Positions 53,183-61,694 of a DNA stretch of 64,000 nucleotides are shown here, piece after piece. The position numbers and the translations under genes are program-made. Every line of letters begins with the position of its first letter. The stretch's first letter is position 1. This stretch comes from Sphingobacterium tabacisoli. Its GTDB lineage: Bacteria > Bacteroidota > Bacteroidia > Sphingobacteriales > Sphingobacteriaceae. The notes under the pieces were generated by a model. The model saw only the letters and a program-made list of their open reading frames with translations, ran no database searches and was not told where the DNA came from. The DNA is taken from the NCBI RefSeq assembly GCF_017908035.1, contig NZ_JAEQMU010000006.1, positions 370,804 to 434,803 on the forward strand. The letters are read 5' to 3'.

Positions 53183-53285
53183 ATGTTAAACCTTTTCACT
53201 TTTTTGCACTCTGATGTTAATATGTGGAAAAGAAATTTGGACTGGTTTGGTTTAAAAAGCGTATTTTTCAATAAATAGTTACGAT

Positions 53286-54695
53286 ATGGAAGAGGAATTT
53301 GAGTTTGGATCGCCGGAGGAGCAAAAGGAATCTGTAAATCGTTATGAGGAAATGATTCGGAATGACGACCAGTATTTCTTTGACTCGGCAGCTTTTGATA
53401 GTATTATTGATTACTATACCGAAAAAAATGACCCATTAAAGGCATTACAGGTTATCGATTTTGCAAGCAGTCAGCACCCTTTTGAGACATCCTTCTTCTT
53501 AAAAAAAGCGCAGCTTTTGGCTTCTGTACAACAATATGAAAAAGCACTAGAAGCACTCCTCAAAGCAGAGCTACTAGAACCCTCTGACGGAGATATTCAG
53601 CTCGTGAGAGGATCTATTTTGGCTTCTACCGGTAAATATCAGGAAGCTGAAGAAGCAATGCTTAACGCTTTAAACAGCGTAGAAAACAAAGAAGATGTAT
53701 ACTATCAGCTTGCGGGGCTATATCAAATACAAGGGGCTTATGAAAAGGCTGTGCATTATCTCAAAAAAACACTCGAAGCTAATTTAGAAAATCAAGATGC
53801 ATTATACGAGCTAGCTTTCTGTTACGACATACTAGACAGACAAGAGGAGAGTATTTCATTTTATAACGAGTTTATAGACAGAGATCCATATTCATTCATC
53901 GCTTGGTATAACCTAGGGAATGCATACCACAAAATGTCCAGATTTGAGGAAGCTATAGACGCCTATGATTACTCGATTCTTATAAAAGAAAATTTTGCAT
54001 CAGCATATTTTAATAAAGGGAATGCACTTGTAAACCTTGACAAATACTCTGAAGCAATACTCGTATACAAACAAACCTTCGAATATGAACCTCCCAATGC
54101 AGACACATACTGTGCTATGGGAGAGTGTTACGAAAAATTAGAGCAAATGGACACCGCAAGGGATTACTACAAAAAAGCGGTAAAACTTGACAGCGACCTA
54201 TCGGACGCTTGGTTTGGAATCGGGGTAACATTAGATTTTGAAGAACGATATTTCGAATCGCTGCATTTCTACAAAAAAGCATTAGAGCTTGAAGACGACA
54301 ATCCAGACTATTGGTTTGCCATTGCAGATGCAAGATACAAGCTAGGTCAGGTCGAAGAATCAGAAAAGGCCTATGCTAGAGTAGTGGAACTCAATCCTAC
54401 AGACATGGATGCCTGGTTAGATTTTTCATCCATCTATTTCGAACAAAAAAAATTCGTGGAAGCGATAGAAACGATGTCTGAAGCAATAAAATGCAACCCA
54501 GACACAGCAGAACTCTACTACAGGTTAGTCGCTTACTTGTTCGCTAATGGTCAGTACAATGAAGCGCTTAATTTTCTGGAACTCGCACTGGCCTTTGGGC
54601 CTGAAAAGCATAACATTTTATTTGATTACCTACCACAACTACAGGGAAATCAAATCATTTCGGAGATAATAAAGAAATACACGTCAAATTCATGA
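53286..54695 (+). CDS. Cytoplasmic tetratricopeptide-repeat protein
   Basis: A 469-residue TPR protein without a signal peptide and with an acidic start (EEEFEFGSPEEQKESVNRYE). About a dozen TPR units run through the protein, for example YQEAEEAMLNALNSVENKED, AWYNLGNAYHKMSRFEEAID, SAYFNKGNALVNLDKYSEAI and DAWFGIGVTLDFEERYFESL. Its stop overlaps the aroE start by 4 nt (ATGA), so the two are coupled. Partners are unknown. Confidence 0.9.
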   Translation: MEEEFEFGSPEEQKESVNRYEEMIRNDDQYFFDSAAFDSIIDYYTEKNDPLKALQVIDFASSQHPFETSFFLKKAQLLASVQQYEKALEALLKAELLEPSDGDIQLVRGSILASTGKYQEAEEAMLNALNSVENKEDVYYQLAGLYQIQGAYEKAVHYLKKTLEANLENQDALYELAFCYDILDRQEESISFYNEFIDRDPYSFIAWYNLGNAYHKMSRFEEAIDAYDYSILIKENFASAYFNKGNALVNLDKYSEAILVYKQTFEYEPPNADTYCAMGECYEKLEQMDTARDYYKKAVKLDSDLSDAWFGIGVTLDFEERYFESLHFYKKALELEDDNPDYWFAIADARYKLGQVEESEKAYARVVELNPTDMDAWLDFSSIYFEQKKFVEAIETMSEAIKCNPDTAELYYRLVAYLFANGQYNEALNFLELALAFGPEKHNILFDYLPQLQGNQIISEIIKKYTSNS

Positions 54696-55441
54696 TAAAA
54701 CTAGGATTAATAGGGTTTCCACTAGGTCACTCTTTTTCAAAAAACTATTACCTATCAAAATTTGAGGACGAGGAGATCAACGATGTAAACTACGATCTAT
54801 ATTCGCTAGAGAACATCAATCAATTCCCTAGCTTATTTCTTAATGACAATCGGTTTAGAGGCTTTAATGTTACAATACCTCACAAACAAACTGTTATGGG
54901 TTTCATCGACGACCTTTCCATAGAAGCAAAGGAAATCGGTGCAGTCAACTGTATAACAGTGCATCGTAGTGAAGATAAGGTGTCTTTAAAAGGCTACAAT
55001 ACAGATGCCTTTGGTTTCGAAACATCGTTGACCCCACTTCTAACACCTCAACATAATAGAGCCCTAGTTCTTGGAAATGGAGGCGCGGCAAAAGCTATAC
55101 TCTACACGTTCGAAAAACTAGGCATCCCTTATACGATAGTTAGCAGAAGTAAAACAAATGGTCATCTTACCTACGAACAACTTAATGAAGATCTTATTTC
55201 TTCGCACCCTATAATTGTCAACTGCACCCCCCTCGGGACATTTCCAAATATAGAAGAATGTCCGCAAATTCCTTATGAATATATCAGCAATAGACATCTG
55301 CTCTACGACCTCATCTACAATCCTGTCGAAACTTTATTTCTACAAAAAGGAAGGTCACAGAATGCGATAACAAAGAACGGTCATGAAATGCTGATTCTCC
55401 AGGCTGAAAAGAACTGGCAAATATGGAAAGATAACTTCTAG
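54692..55441 (+). CDS. aroE: Shikimate dehydrogenase
   Basis: A 249-residue NADPH-dependent enzyme of aromatic amino acid synthesis. The shikimate site includes GFPLGHSFSKNYYLSKF (about 8-24) and FNVTIPHKQTVM with the catalytic lysine, then YNTDAFGF with the paired aspartate. The cofactor loop is VLGNGGAAKAI. Length is slightly shorter than the usual 270. It is coupled to the TPR gene upstream and immediately followed by gldD. Confidence 0.95.
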   Translation: MIKLGLIGFPLGHSFSKNYYLSKFEDEEINDVNYDLYSLENINQFPSLFLNDNRFRGFNVTIPHKQTVMGFIDDLSIEAKEIGAVNCITVHRSEDKVSLKGYNTDAFGFETSLTPLLTPQHNRALVLGNGGAAKAILYTFEKLGIPYTIVSRSKTNGHLTYEQLNEDLISSHPIIVNCTPLGTFPNIEECPQIPYEYISNRHLLYDLIYNPVETLFLQKGRSQNAITKNGHEMLILQAEKNWQIWKDNF

Positions 55442-56020
55442 ATGATACGTAATATTACTCTCCTAATCCTAGCAGGCCTAACAATTACAGGCTGTAATAA
55501 CGACGATTATAGCCCAAAACCACGTGGATTTCACCGAATTATATTTCCAGAAAAGATATATATACAACGTGAAACGGGATGTCCTTACAGCTTTGAAATA
55601 CCGAAATACAGTAATCTTGCGGTGGATAAAAGCAGCAATGCAAAACCCTGCTGGAAAAATCTAGACTTTCCTCAATTCAATGCGAGATTACACCTTAGTT
55701 ACTTCGAAATAGGACCAAACTCGACTTTAGAACAGCTCACTGAAGATGCCCGTACCTTTGCTTTCAAACATACCGCTATGGCAAGCGCTATAGAACAACA
55801 GGTAATCTCCCTCCCGGAACATAATGTCTATGGGCTGGAGTATCACATACAAGGAAATACTGCATCAAACTATCAATTTTTCATATCGGACAAATCCAAG
55901 CATTACCTACGAGGCGCTTTATACTTCAATGAAAAACCACATCTAGACTCTATACAACCCGTCCTCAAGTTTATAGAAGAGGACATCGCGCACCTCATCA
56001 ACACGAGCAAGTGGTTCTAA
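55442..56020 (+). CDS. gldD: Gliding motility/secretion lipoprotein GldD
   Basis: A 192-residue lipoprotein with a lipobox near TITGC (C18) and the family stretch KPRGFHRIIFPEKIY followed by TGCPYSFEIPKYS. GldD is known from Flavobacterium, where it is needed for gliding and T9SS-linked functions. Homologues also occur in non-gliding Bacteroidota, so motility is not implied. The ATG follows the aroE stop with no gap. Confidence 0.88.
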   Translation: MIRNITLLILAGLTITGCNNDDYSPKPRGFHRIIFPEKIYIQRETGCPYSFEIPKYSNLAVDKSSNAKPCWKNLDFPQFNARLHLSYFEIGPNSTLEQLTEDARTFAFKHTAMASAIEQQVISLPEHNVYGLEYHIQGNTASNYQFFISDKSKHYLRGALYFNEKPHLDSIQPVLKFIEEDIAHLINTSKWF

Positions 56021-56066
56021 ACAGTGCTTTTTGCTACAGATATTCGTGAATTATATGCTTTTTAGC

Positions 56067-56074
56067 TAAGTTTG
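56067..56074 (+). promoter_or_regulatory. -7 element of the metallo-hydrolase gene, predicted leaderless start
   Basis: TAAGTTTG, an exact TAnnTTTG, ends 4 nt before the ATG at 56079. No TTG at the ideal -33 distance; a TTC lies 21 nt upstream. Confidence 0.45.
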
Positions 56075-56078
56075 AGTT

Positions 56079-56720
56079 ATGATTAATATAGAAACTATCA
56101 CATTCAATCCCTATCAGGAAAACACTTATATCCTTTTCGACGATAAAAAAAACTGTGTGATTATTGACCCTGGGATGCATACACCTACGGAAGAAGAACA
56201 GTTAGAGTCCTTCATCACTGAAAACGGACTGAAGCCTCAATTCTTATTGAATACCCATTGTCATATTGACCATGTCCTTGGAAATCATTTTGTTTATGAA
56301 AAATGGGGACTTAAACCGCTATTCCACGAAGGTGAAATTTCTGTATTAGTAGCTGTACAAAACTATGCTCCACAAATGGGATTCCGATATGAGCCCTCCC
56401 CGATCCCCGAAACCTTCTTAGTCGATGGGCAGGAACTTATGCTCGGAGACCATATCTTACATTGTATACTAGCTCCCGGACACTCGCCTGCCCATCTTTG
56501 TTTCTACTGTGCAGAACAAGATTTTTTAATAGGTGGAGATGTCCTATTCAGGAATAGCATAGGTCGAACAGATCTGCCTGGGGGAGACCACGAAACATTA
56601 TTAAATGCCATTAAAAAAAATATATACACCCTACCCGATAAAACGATTGTCTATCCAGGCCATGGTCCCACCACTACTATCGCGTACGAAAAAGAAACAA
56701 ATCCATTTATCCGCGGATGA
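56079..56720 (+). CDS. MBL-fold metallo-hydrolase (glyoxalase II-like)
   Basis: A 213-residue metallo-beta-lactamase-fold hydrolase. Metal ligands are visible in NTHCHIDHVLGNH (H60, H62, D64, H65), APGHSPAHLCFY (a His), GGDVLFRNSIGRTDLPGGD (an Asp) and YPGHGPTTTIAYE (a His). The layout matches small YcbL/GloB-like hydrolases in Bacteroidota. The substrate cannot be read from sequence. It overlaps the next gene by 4 nt. Confidence 0.92.
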   Translation: MINIETITFNPYQENTYILFDDKKNCVIIDPGMHTPTEEEQLESFITENGLKPQFLLNTHCHIDHVLGNHFVYEKWGLKPLFHEGEISVLVAVQNYAPQMGFRYEPSPIPETFLVDGQELMLGDHILHCILAPGHSPAHLCFYCAEQDFLIGGDVLFRNSIGRTDLPGGDHETLLNAIKKNIYTLPDKTIVYPGHGPTTTIAYEKETNPFIRG

Positions 56721-57967
56721 GAAAATTAAAAATACCCTTACTATTTGCTTGCCGTTACCTTTTTTCAAAAAAACCGGTTAATGCAATAAACATCATTTCT
56801 ATAATAAGTATTGTAGGGGTATTCGTTAGTACAGCTGCTCTTGTCATCGTTCTTTCGTTTTACAATGGTATGGAAAAGTTTATCTTATCCATGTATAGCA
56901 ACTCTACGCCAGACTTACGTATCGAACCTAAACAAGGGAAAACCTTCTCTGGTGAAACCCAGGTGTTCAAACAGATTTCTTCGTCACCTGAAGTAAAAAA
57001 CTATGTTGAATTACTGGAAGATAAAATTCTCATTCAATATGATCATCAGCAATTTGTTGGCCAACTCAAAGGCATTTCTCCCAATGCCCTCGCTGTACAA
57101 GATCAACAGGAGATCCTACATTCTGGTAAGTTCATAATCCAGGCGGATTCAACAGACTATGCGTTAATAGGTGCCCAGATTCAATCCAATTTGCAAATTC
57201 CTCTTACGGGATTTTATAATCAGATCGAACTCTACTTTCCAAGAAAAGGCGCTTCAACCAACAACCTAAACCCACTAGAAGACTTCAACATACGAACAAT
57301 CGCCGTCAATGGTGTTCTGACCTATCAACCAGAATTCGACAACATCGTCCTCGTACCGATGAGTTTTGCAAGAGACATTTTGGGAGAGCCAAACGAAATA
57401 TCTGCTATCGAAATATACATTAACGATGTCACCAAGACCGCTAAAATTCAGAAAAGTTTAGAAAAAGATCTTAGCGAACAATTTCTAGTTAAGAACAGGG
57501 AACAACAAAACCCGACTTTGTATAAAACTGTGAAATCAGAAAAATGGATTGTCTTCTTTATACTAACCTTTATTGGCATCATCGCGATTTTCAACATCAT
57601 CGGTTCACTCACCATGTTAGTCATTGATAAAAAAGAAGACATGAAAATCCTACAGCATCTTGGTGCTAAAAAATCGATGGTCGAACGGATTTTCTTTATT
57701 GAAGGAATTTTAATTGCGCTTATAGGAAGCGCACTAGGCATAGCAATAGGTTACCTTTTTTGTAAACTACAGGAAACCTTTGGCTTTATTCGTACAGGAG
57801 AAATGGAAGGTTCACTTATCGATGTATACCCTATAGACATCCGCTCTCAAGATTTTTTTATTGTATTTACAACAGTCTTCATTCTATCAGCCTGTGTTTC
57901 ATACTTCTCGTCAAGATTAAGCGTACGTGAAATTGGCAGAATAACGGATATAAACAAAGTAGAGTAG
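56717..57967 (+). CDS. LolC/E-type ABC transporter permease (FtsX family)
   Basis: A 416-residue membrane protein. An N-terminal helix after FACRYLFSKKPVNAINIISI (about 17-45) is followed by a large periplasmic MacB-like domain (about 60-265). Three C-terminal helices follow (about 276-298, 325-352 and 375-395), with FtsX-type KKEDMKILQHLGAKKSMVER. LolC/E permeases release lipoproteins from the inner membrane. The LolD-type ATPase is not adjacent. The start overlaps the hydrolase gene (ATGA). Confidence 0.9.
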   Translation: MRKLKIPLLFACRYLFSKKPVNAINIISIISIVGVFVSTAALVIVLSFYNGMEKFILSMYSNSTPDLRIEPKQGKTFSGETQVFKQISSSPEVKNYVELLEDKILIQYDHQQFVGQLKGISPNALAVQDQQEILHSGKFIIQADSTDYALIGAQIQSNLQIPLTGFYNQIELYFPRKGASTNNLNPLEDFNIRTIAVNGVLTYQPEFDNIVLVPMSFARDILGEPNEISAIEIYINDVTKTAKIQKSLEKDLSEQFLVKNREQQNPTLYKTVKSEKWIVFFILTFIGIIAIFNIIGSLTMLVIDKKEDMKILQHLGAKKSMVERIFFIEGILIALIGSALGIAIGYLFCKLQETFGFIRTGEMEGSLIDVYPIDIRSQDFFIVFTTVFILSACVSYFSSRLSVREIGRITDINKVE

Positions 57968-57968
57968 C

Positions 57969-58616
57969 CTAATATTTTAGCTTTTGTCTGCTGTAGTCTC
58001 CCCTTTGAATCTGATTGATCAATTGCGCCCAGCCAAATGGATTCAACAGCGGATTGGCATATCTTTGATTTATATTCTTATTCGTCATATTTATGTGTCT
58101 CTGCGTTGAATTAAAGCTCTGAATTTCATCAGCGCTACGAGGTACAATACGCGCCAATGCGGCCATAGCTTCAGGACTCAAATTGTTTCGCGCCGACGCT
58201 ACAGGATCATGGCCGTCTTTCATCCCCATGAAATCCGCCAGGTAGTCCTCATAGCTAGCCCAAGGAAAAGGAGTCACTGCAGGCAATTCAATCACTAAAC
58301 TACGCATCTGTATATGCGCAGTAAATTTATCGTCGGAGACTACAGGTATCACAAATGTCACTGGATCATACCCTACACTAGAAAACTGTATAGTATCACC
58401 GCTGTGCGCTACAAATGAAAAATAACCGTCGTTATTAGAAATAAAAGTTTGATTATTGTAGGATGTATTTTTTATTGTCACATAAGCTACCGGTAGCTCA
58501 GATCCGACAGAAGATATTAATCCACTGAACTGAAGAATACTTTTAGTTTGAGCAGCCCCAAATTGTATCCAGCAGGCAAAACATAAAACGAATAGGTACT
58601 TTAGATATTGTTGCAT
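57969..58616 (-). CDS. Secreted CarboxypepD_reg-like protein
   Basis: A 215-residue protein from the ATG at 58616 (MQQYLKYLFVLCFACWIQFG, signal ending GAAQ). A beta-sandwich of about 80 residues follows: SGLISSVGSELPVAYVTIKN, NDGYFSFVAHSGDTIQFSSV and GYDPVTF, typical of the carboxypeptidase-like regulatory domain of Bacteroidota surface proteins. The C-terminal half holds no recognised domain. It is convergent with the permease gene, one base apart. Function unknown. Confidence 0.8.
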   Translation of the reverse strand: MQQYLKYLFVLCFACWIQFGAAQTKSILQFSGLISSVGSELPVAYVTIKNTSYNNQTFISNNDGYFSFVAHSGDTIQFSSVGYDPVTFVIPVVSDDKFTAHIQMRSLVIELPAVTPFPWASYEDYLADFMGMKDGHDPVASARNNLSPEAMAALARIVPRSADEIQSFNSTQRHINMTNKNINQRYANPLLNPFGWAQLINQIQRGDYSRQKLKY

Positions 58617-58621
58617 TCTAA

Positions 58622-58629
58622 CAAAAATA
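58622..58629 (-). promoter_or_regulatory. -7 element, predicted leaderless start of the CarboxypepD_reg-like gene
   Basis: TATTTTTG on the minus strand, an exact TAnnTTTG, 5 nt before the ATG at 58616. No clear -33. Confidence 0.4.
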
Positions 58630-58685
58630 ATTAAACACAAAATACCTTCCTGTTAAAATTTGTTAAGCAAAAACCAACAATTCCG

Positions 58686-58961
58686 TTACAATTGGTTAGG
58701 CGTTGTAGCATTCGGATCATCCATATCCGTAATATTGATTGCTTCTACAGCAACAATCTCGGGTACAGCCTTTTTCACCGCTTGTTCCAATCCTGCCTTA
58801 AACGTCATAATACTCATAGAACAGCTGGCACAAGCTCCCAATAGCCTCAACCGAACGATATTATCGCTGGTAATTTCTTCAATACTAACATTCCCTCCAT
58901 CTGTTTCAAGATAAGGTCTTAATGTGTCTAATGCTTGTTCGACTCTTTCTCTTAAGGTCAT
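58686..58961 (-). CDS. NifU-like (NFU) C-terminal-domain protein
   Basis: A 91-residue protein made only of the NFU domain: RVEQALDTLRPYLETDGGNV and then LGACASCSMSIMTFKAGLEQ with the cluster-ligand pair C44-x2-C47. NFU proteins carry [4Fe-4S] clusters to target enzymes. No other Fe-S biogenesis gene is adjacent. The eight-residue C-terminal tail, after the family end, has no known role. Confidence 0.92.
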   Translation of the reverse strand: MTLRERVEQALDTLRPYLETDGGNVSIEEITSDNIVRLRLLGACASCSMSIMTFKAGLEQAVKKAVPEIVAVEAINITDMDDPNATTPNQL

Positions 58962-59142
58962 TTTATTAAATACTTTCTTTCCTGTGGAGTAAAGATATAC
59001 AAATATTTACTTATTTTGAAATCCTATGACGTTTTATCGCATAATCGTGACAGGCTCCATATTAAGGGTTAAAGTTTGTTAAAGCCGCGCTTTGATGTCA
59101 CTAACTCAATTAAAATCAATTAAATTGCGCGCTGAAATATAA

Positions 59143-59173
59143 TTGAATATTATCTTTAATTGACGTATCTTTG
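59143..59173 (+). promoter_or_regulatory. bamD promoter, predicted leaderless start
   Basis: TTG (59143-59145), 20 nt, then TATCTTTG (59166-59173), an exact Bacteroidota-type promoter. The ATG at 59178 is 4 nt away, so transcription should start at or very near it. Confidence 0.65.
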
Positions 59174-59177
59174 TACA

Positions 59178-60098
59178 ATGTTTTTAAATAGACGCACAGG
59201 AGTTATAATCACTTTTTTATTCGCCGTATTTTTTTTAACCGGCTGTAAAAGTAAGTTTGAAAAGCTGAAAAACAGCAATAATATAGCCATGAAGTATCAA
59301 GAGGCTGTAAAATTTTATGAAAAAGGAAAATACTCAAAAGCTTTAATTCTATTTGATGATTTAGCGGAAAAATACCGTGGTCGTGCAGAAGCGGAAGATC
59401 TTTTTTATCTCCGTGCCAATGCTACGTATCGCCTAAGGGATTATACTTCGGCTCGATATCATTTCAAAAGTTTTGCTACGATCTACCCGAGCAGCCCACG
59501 CGCTGAAGAGTGTAGATATATGGCTGCTTATTGTTACTATATTGAGTCCCCTCGATCAAATTTGGATCAAGAGAATACCCGTAAAGCAATAGATGAATTA
59601 CAGCTCTTTGTAAACTACTACCCAGAATCCGATAGAGCTAAAGAAGCAGGAGAACTGATTCAGAATCTCCGGGAAAAATTGGAAAAGAAAGCTTTTGACA
59701 ATGCAAAGCTTTACTACAATATGGGGCTGTCAGATGATTATCGTGCGGCGGTAATTGCGTTAGAGAATGTTTTAAAAGATTATCCTGACACGCGTTTTGC
59801 AGAAGAAATTGAATACTTGATTGTAAAAGCACAGTATTTATTTGCAGACAACAGCTATCCAAATAGACAAGAAAAACGCTTTAATGATGCGATTGATTAT
59901 TATGAAACGTTTATTGACCATTATCCATCAAGTAAATATCGAAATGAGTTAGATGGATTAAAGTCGAGTGCGGACAAAAAGATTGTATTCGCGATCCGTA
60001 AAATGAACGAAATCAACAAGCAGATAGAAGATCAAAATAAAGAACTTGGGATAACCGAAGTAAATACAGAAGCGACAGCAACACAAGTTAAGAAATAG
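59178..60098 (+). CDS. bamD: Outer-membrane protein assembly factor BamD
   Basis: A 306-residue lipoprotein from the ATG at 59178 (MFLNRRTGVIITFLFAVFFL then TGC lipobox, C23). TPR-type helices follow: MKYQEAVKFYEKGKYSKALI, RDYTSARYHFKSFATIYPSS and later NPYPD-like repeats such as VLKDYPDTRFAEEIEYL. It is part of the BAM complex that inserts beta-barrels into the outer membrane. The order bamD-rpoZ-coaBC is, as I recall, conserved in Bacteroidota. An upstream TTG lies before the predicted transcription start and is rejected. Confidence 0.94.
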   Translation: MFLNRRTGVIITFLFAVFFLTGCKSKFEKLKNSNNIAMKYQEAVKFYEKGKYSKALILFDDLAEKYRGRAEAEDLFYLRANATYRLRDYTSARYHFKSFATIYPSSPRAEECRYMAAYCYYIESPRSNLDQENTRKAIDELQLFVNYYPESDRAKEAGELIQNLREKLEKKAFDNAKLYYNMGLSDDYRAAVIALENVLKDYPDTRFAEEIEYLIVKAQYLFADNSYPNRQEKRFNDAIDYYETFIDHYPSSKYRNELDGLKSSADKKIVFAIRKMNEINKQIEDQNKELGITEVNTEATATQVKK

Positions 60099-60124
60099 AA
60101 TATTTATATAATATATCAACAAAT

Positions 60125-60454
60125 ATGAGTCAAGCAAAAAACAACGCCGTTCCAAACTCTACCGTTACTAGGGATTTAAGAGAATTGGATCAAGCTACCG
60201 ACAACCTGTACGAATCTATAGTTGTAATTAGCAAAAGAGCGAACCAAATTGGAGTGGAGATGAAGGAGGAGTTGAATTCCAAATTGGCAGAATTTGCTAG
60301 CAACAATGATAATTTGGAAGAGGTTTTCGAAAACCGAGAGCAAATTGAAATCTCAAAACACTACGAACGTATGCCAAAAGCAACTCTTGTTGCAATTGAT
60401 GAATTTCTAAACGACAAAGTTTATTTTAGAAATCCTTCAAAAGAGCAAGATTAA
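60125..60454 (+). CDS. rpoZ: RNA polymerase omega-like subunit (RpoZ family, Bacteroidota type)
   Basis: A 109-residue helical protein. DQATDNLYESIVVISKRANQ (about 22-41) resembles the omega core helix with its ARRARQI-like stretch. The C-terminus, PKATLVAIDEFLNDKVYFRN, is typical of the family in Bacteroidota. The omega subunit helps fold beta-prime. It starts 26 nt after bamD and is followed by coaBC 13 nt later. Confidence 0.88.
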   Translation: MSQAKNNAVPNSTVTRDLRELDQATDNLYESIVVISKRANQIGVEMKEELNSKLAEFASNNDNLEEVFENREQIEISKHYERMPKATLVAIDEFLNDKVYFRNPSKEQD

Positions 60455-60467
60455 TCGTATTGAAAAA

Positions 60468-61688
60468 ATGTCTTCTCTAAAAGACAAAAATATAGTACTT
60501 GGTGTATGCGGCAGTATAGCCGCATACAAAATTGCCTATTTATTACGGTTACTAATCAAAGAAGGGGCCAATGTTCAAGTCTTAATGACTAAAGAGGCAA
60601 CTCAATTTATCACCCCCCTAACACTATCTACGCTTTCAAAAAAACCTGTACTCGTCGAGTATTACGAAGAAAACACAGGTTCATGGAATAATCATGTACA
60701 ATTGGGCCTAGATGCTGACCTAATGATTATTGCCCCAGCCTCGGCCAATACAATAGCAAAATTTGCAAACGGAATTTGTGACAATCTGTTAACAGCAACA
60801 TACCTTTCTTCTAAATGCCCTGTCTATTTAGCACCAGCAATGGATTTAGACATGTGGAAACATCCAGCAACGCAATTCAATATCTCACGCATTCAGTCCT
60901 ATGGGAATATTATAATTCCTCCAGGAAATGGAGAGCTTGCTAGCGGATTGGTCGGTGAAGGCCGTCTAGCTGAACCTGAAGAAATCATACAATTCTTGCT
61001 TTCAAGTTTAGAAGATAATTTGCCTTTAAAAGGAAAAACGGCATTAGTAACAGCAGGGCCAACTTATGAGTCAATAGACCCCGTTCGCTTTATCGGAAAT
61101 CACTCATCAGGAAAAATGGGTTATGCTCTAGCTATTCGTCTGAAGGAACTCGGAGCAAAAGTAACACTTATATCAGGCCCTACAGCACTACCTGCGCCTA
61201 CAGGAATTAAAACTATTAATATACAATCCGCTCAACAAATGCTTGAAGCAAGTAGCTCAGAATTTGTAACAGCAGATATAATTGTCATGAGCGCTGCTGT
61301 TGCAGATTATACTCCTGTAGATGTTGCGCATCAGAAAATAAAGAAAAAAGAAGAAGAATTCTCAATTCAACTCAAGAAAACAACAGATATCCTCGCTTTC
61401 TTAGGGCAACATAAAAGGCCTCAGCAAACTTTAGTCGGCTTCGCTTTAGAGACAAATAATGAACTAGAACACGCAAAAGATAAGCTAGAACGTAAAAACC
61501 TAGATTTTATTGTTCTAAATTCCTTGGTAGACAAAGGGGCTGGATTTGGAACTGACACAAATAAAGTCACAATTGTTTCCAAAACAGGAGAAATAGAAGA
61601 GTTTAACCTAAAGAGTAAAGTTGAAGTAGCTAATGATATATGCGAACTAATACTTCAGCATCAAAATAAGGCGTATTCAACTCTTTGA
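60468..61688 (+). CDS. coaBC: Bifunctional phosphopantothenoylcysteine decarboxylase/phosphopantothenate-cysteine ligase, with altered CoaC residues
   Basis: A 406-residue CoA-synthesis enzyme. The CoaC flavoprotein half (about 1-185) has GVCGSIAAYKIAYLLR, the catalytic His (H76 in WNNHVQL) and APASANTIAKFANGICDN. However, APAMDLDMW has D126 where E. coli has Asn125, and ELASGLVGEGRL has S159 where E. coli has Cys158. The CoaB half (about 186-406) keeps TAGPTYESIDPVRFIGNHSSG and HQKIKKKEE. It is probably cotranscribed with rpoZ. Confidence 0.93.
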   Translation: MSSLKDKNIVLGVCGSIAAYKIAYLLRLLIKEGANVQVLMTKEATQFITPLTLSTLSKKPVLVEYYEENTGSWNNHVQLGLDADLMIIAPASANTIAKFANGICDNLLTATYLSSKCPVYLAPAMDLDMWKHPATQFNISRIQSYGNIIIPPGNGELASGLVGEGRLAEPEEIIQFLLSSLEDNLPLKGKTALVTAGPTYESIDPVRFIGNHSSGKMGYALAIRLKELGAKVTLISGPTALPAPTGIKTINIQSAQQMLEASSSEFVTADIIVMSAAVADYTPVDVAHQKIKKKEEEFSIQLKKTTDILAFLGQHKRPQQTLVGFALETNNELEHAKDKLERKNLDFIVLNSLVDKGAGFGTDTNKVTIVSKTGEIEEFNLKSKVEVANDICELILQHQNKAYSTL

Positions 61689-61694
61689 GATATA

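Noticed and set aside
55442..56020. gldD as evidence of gliding motility
   Set aside because: GldD occurs in non-gliding Bacteroidota, and no other gld or spr genes are in the window.
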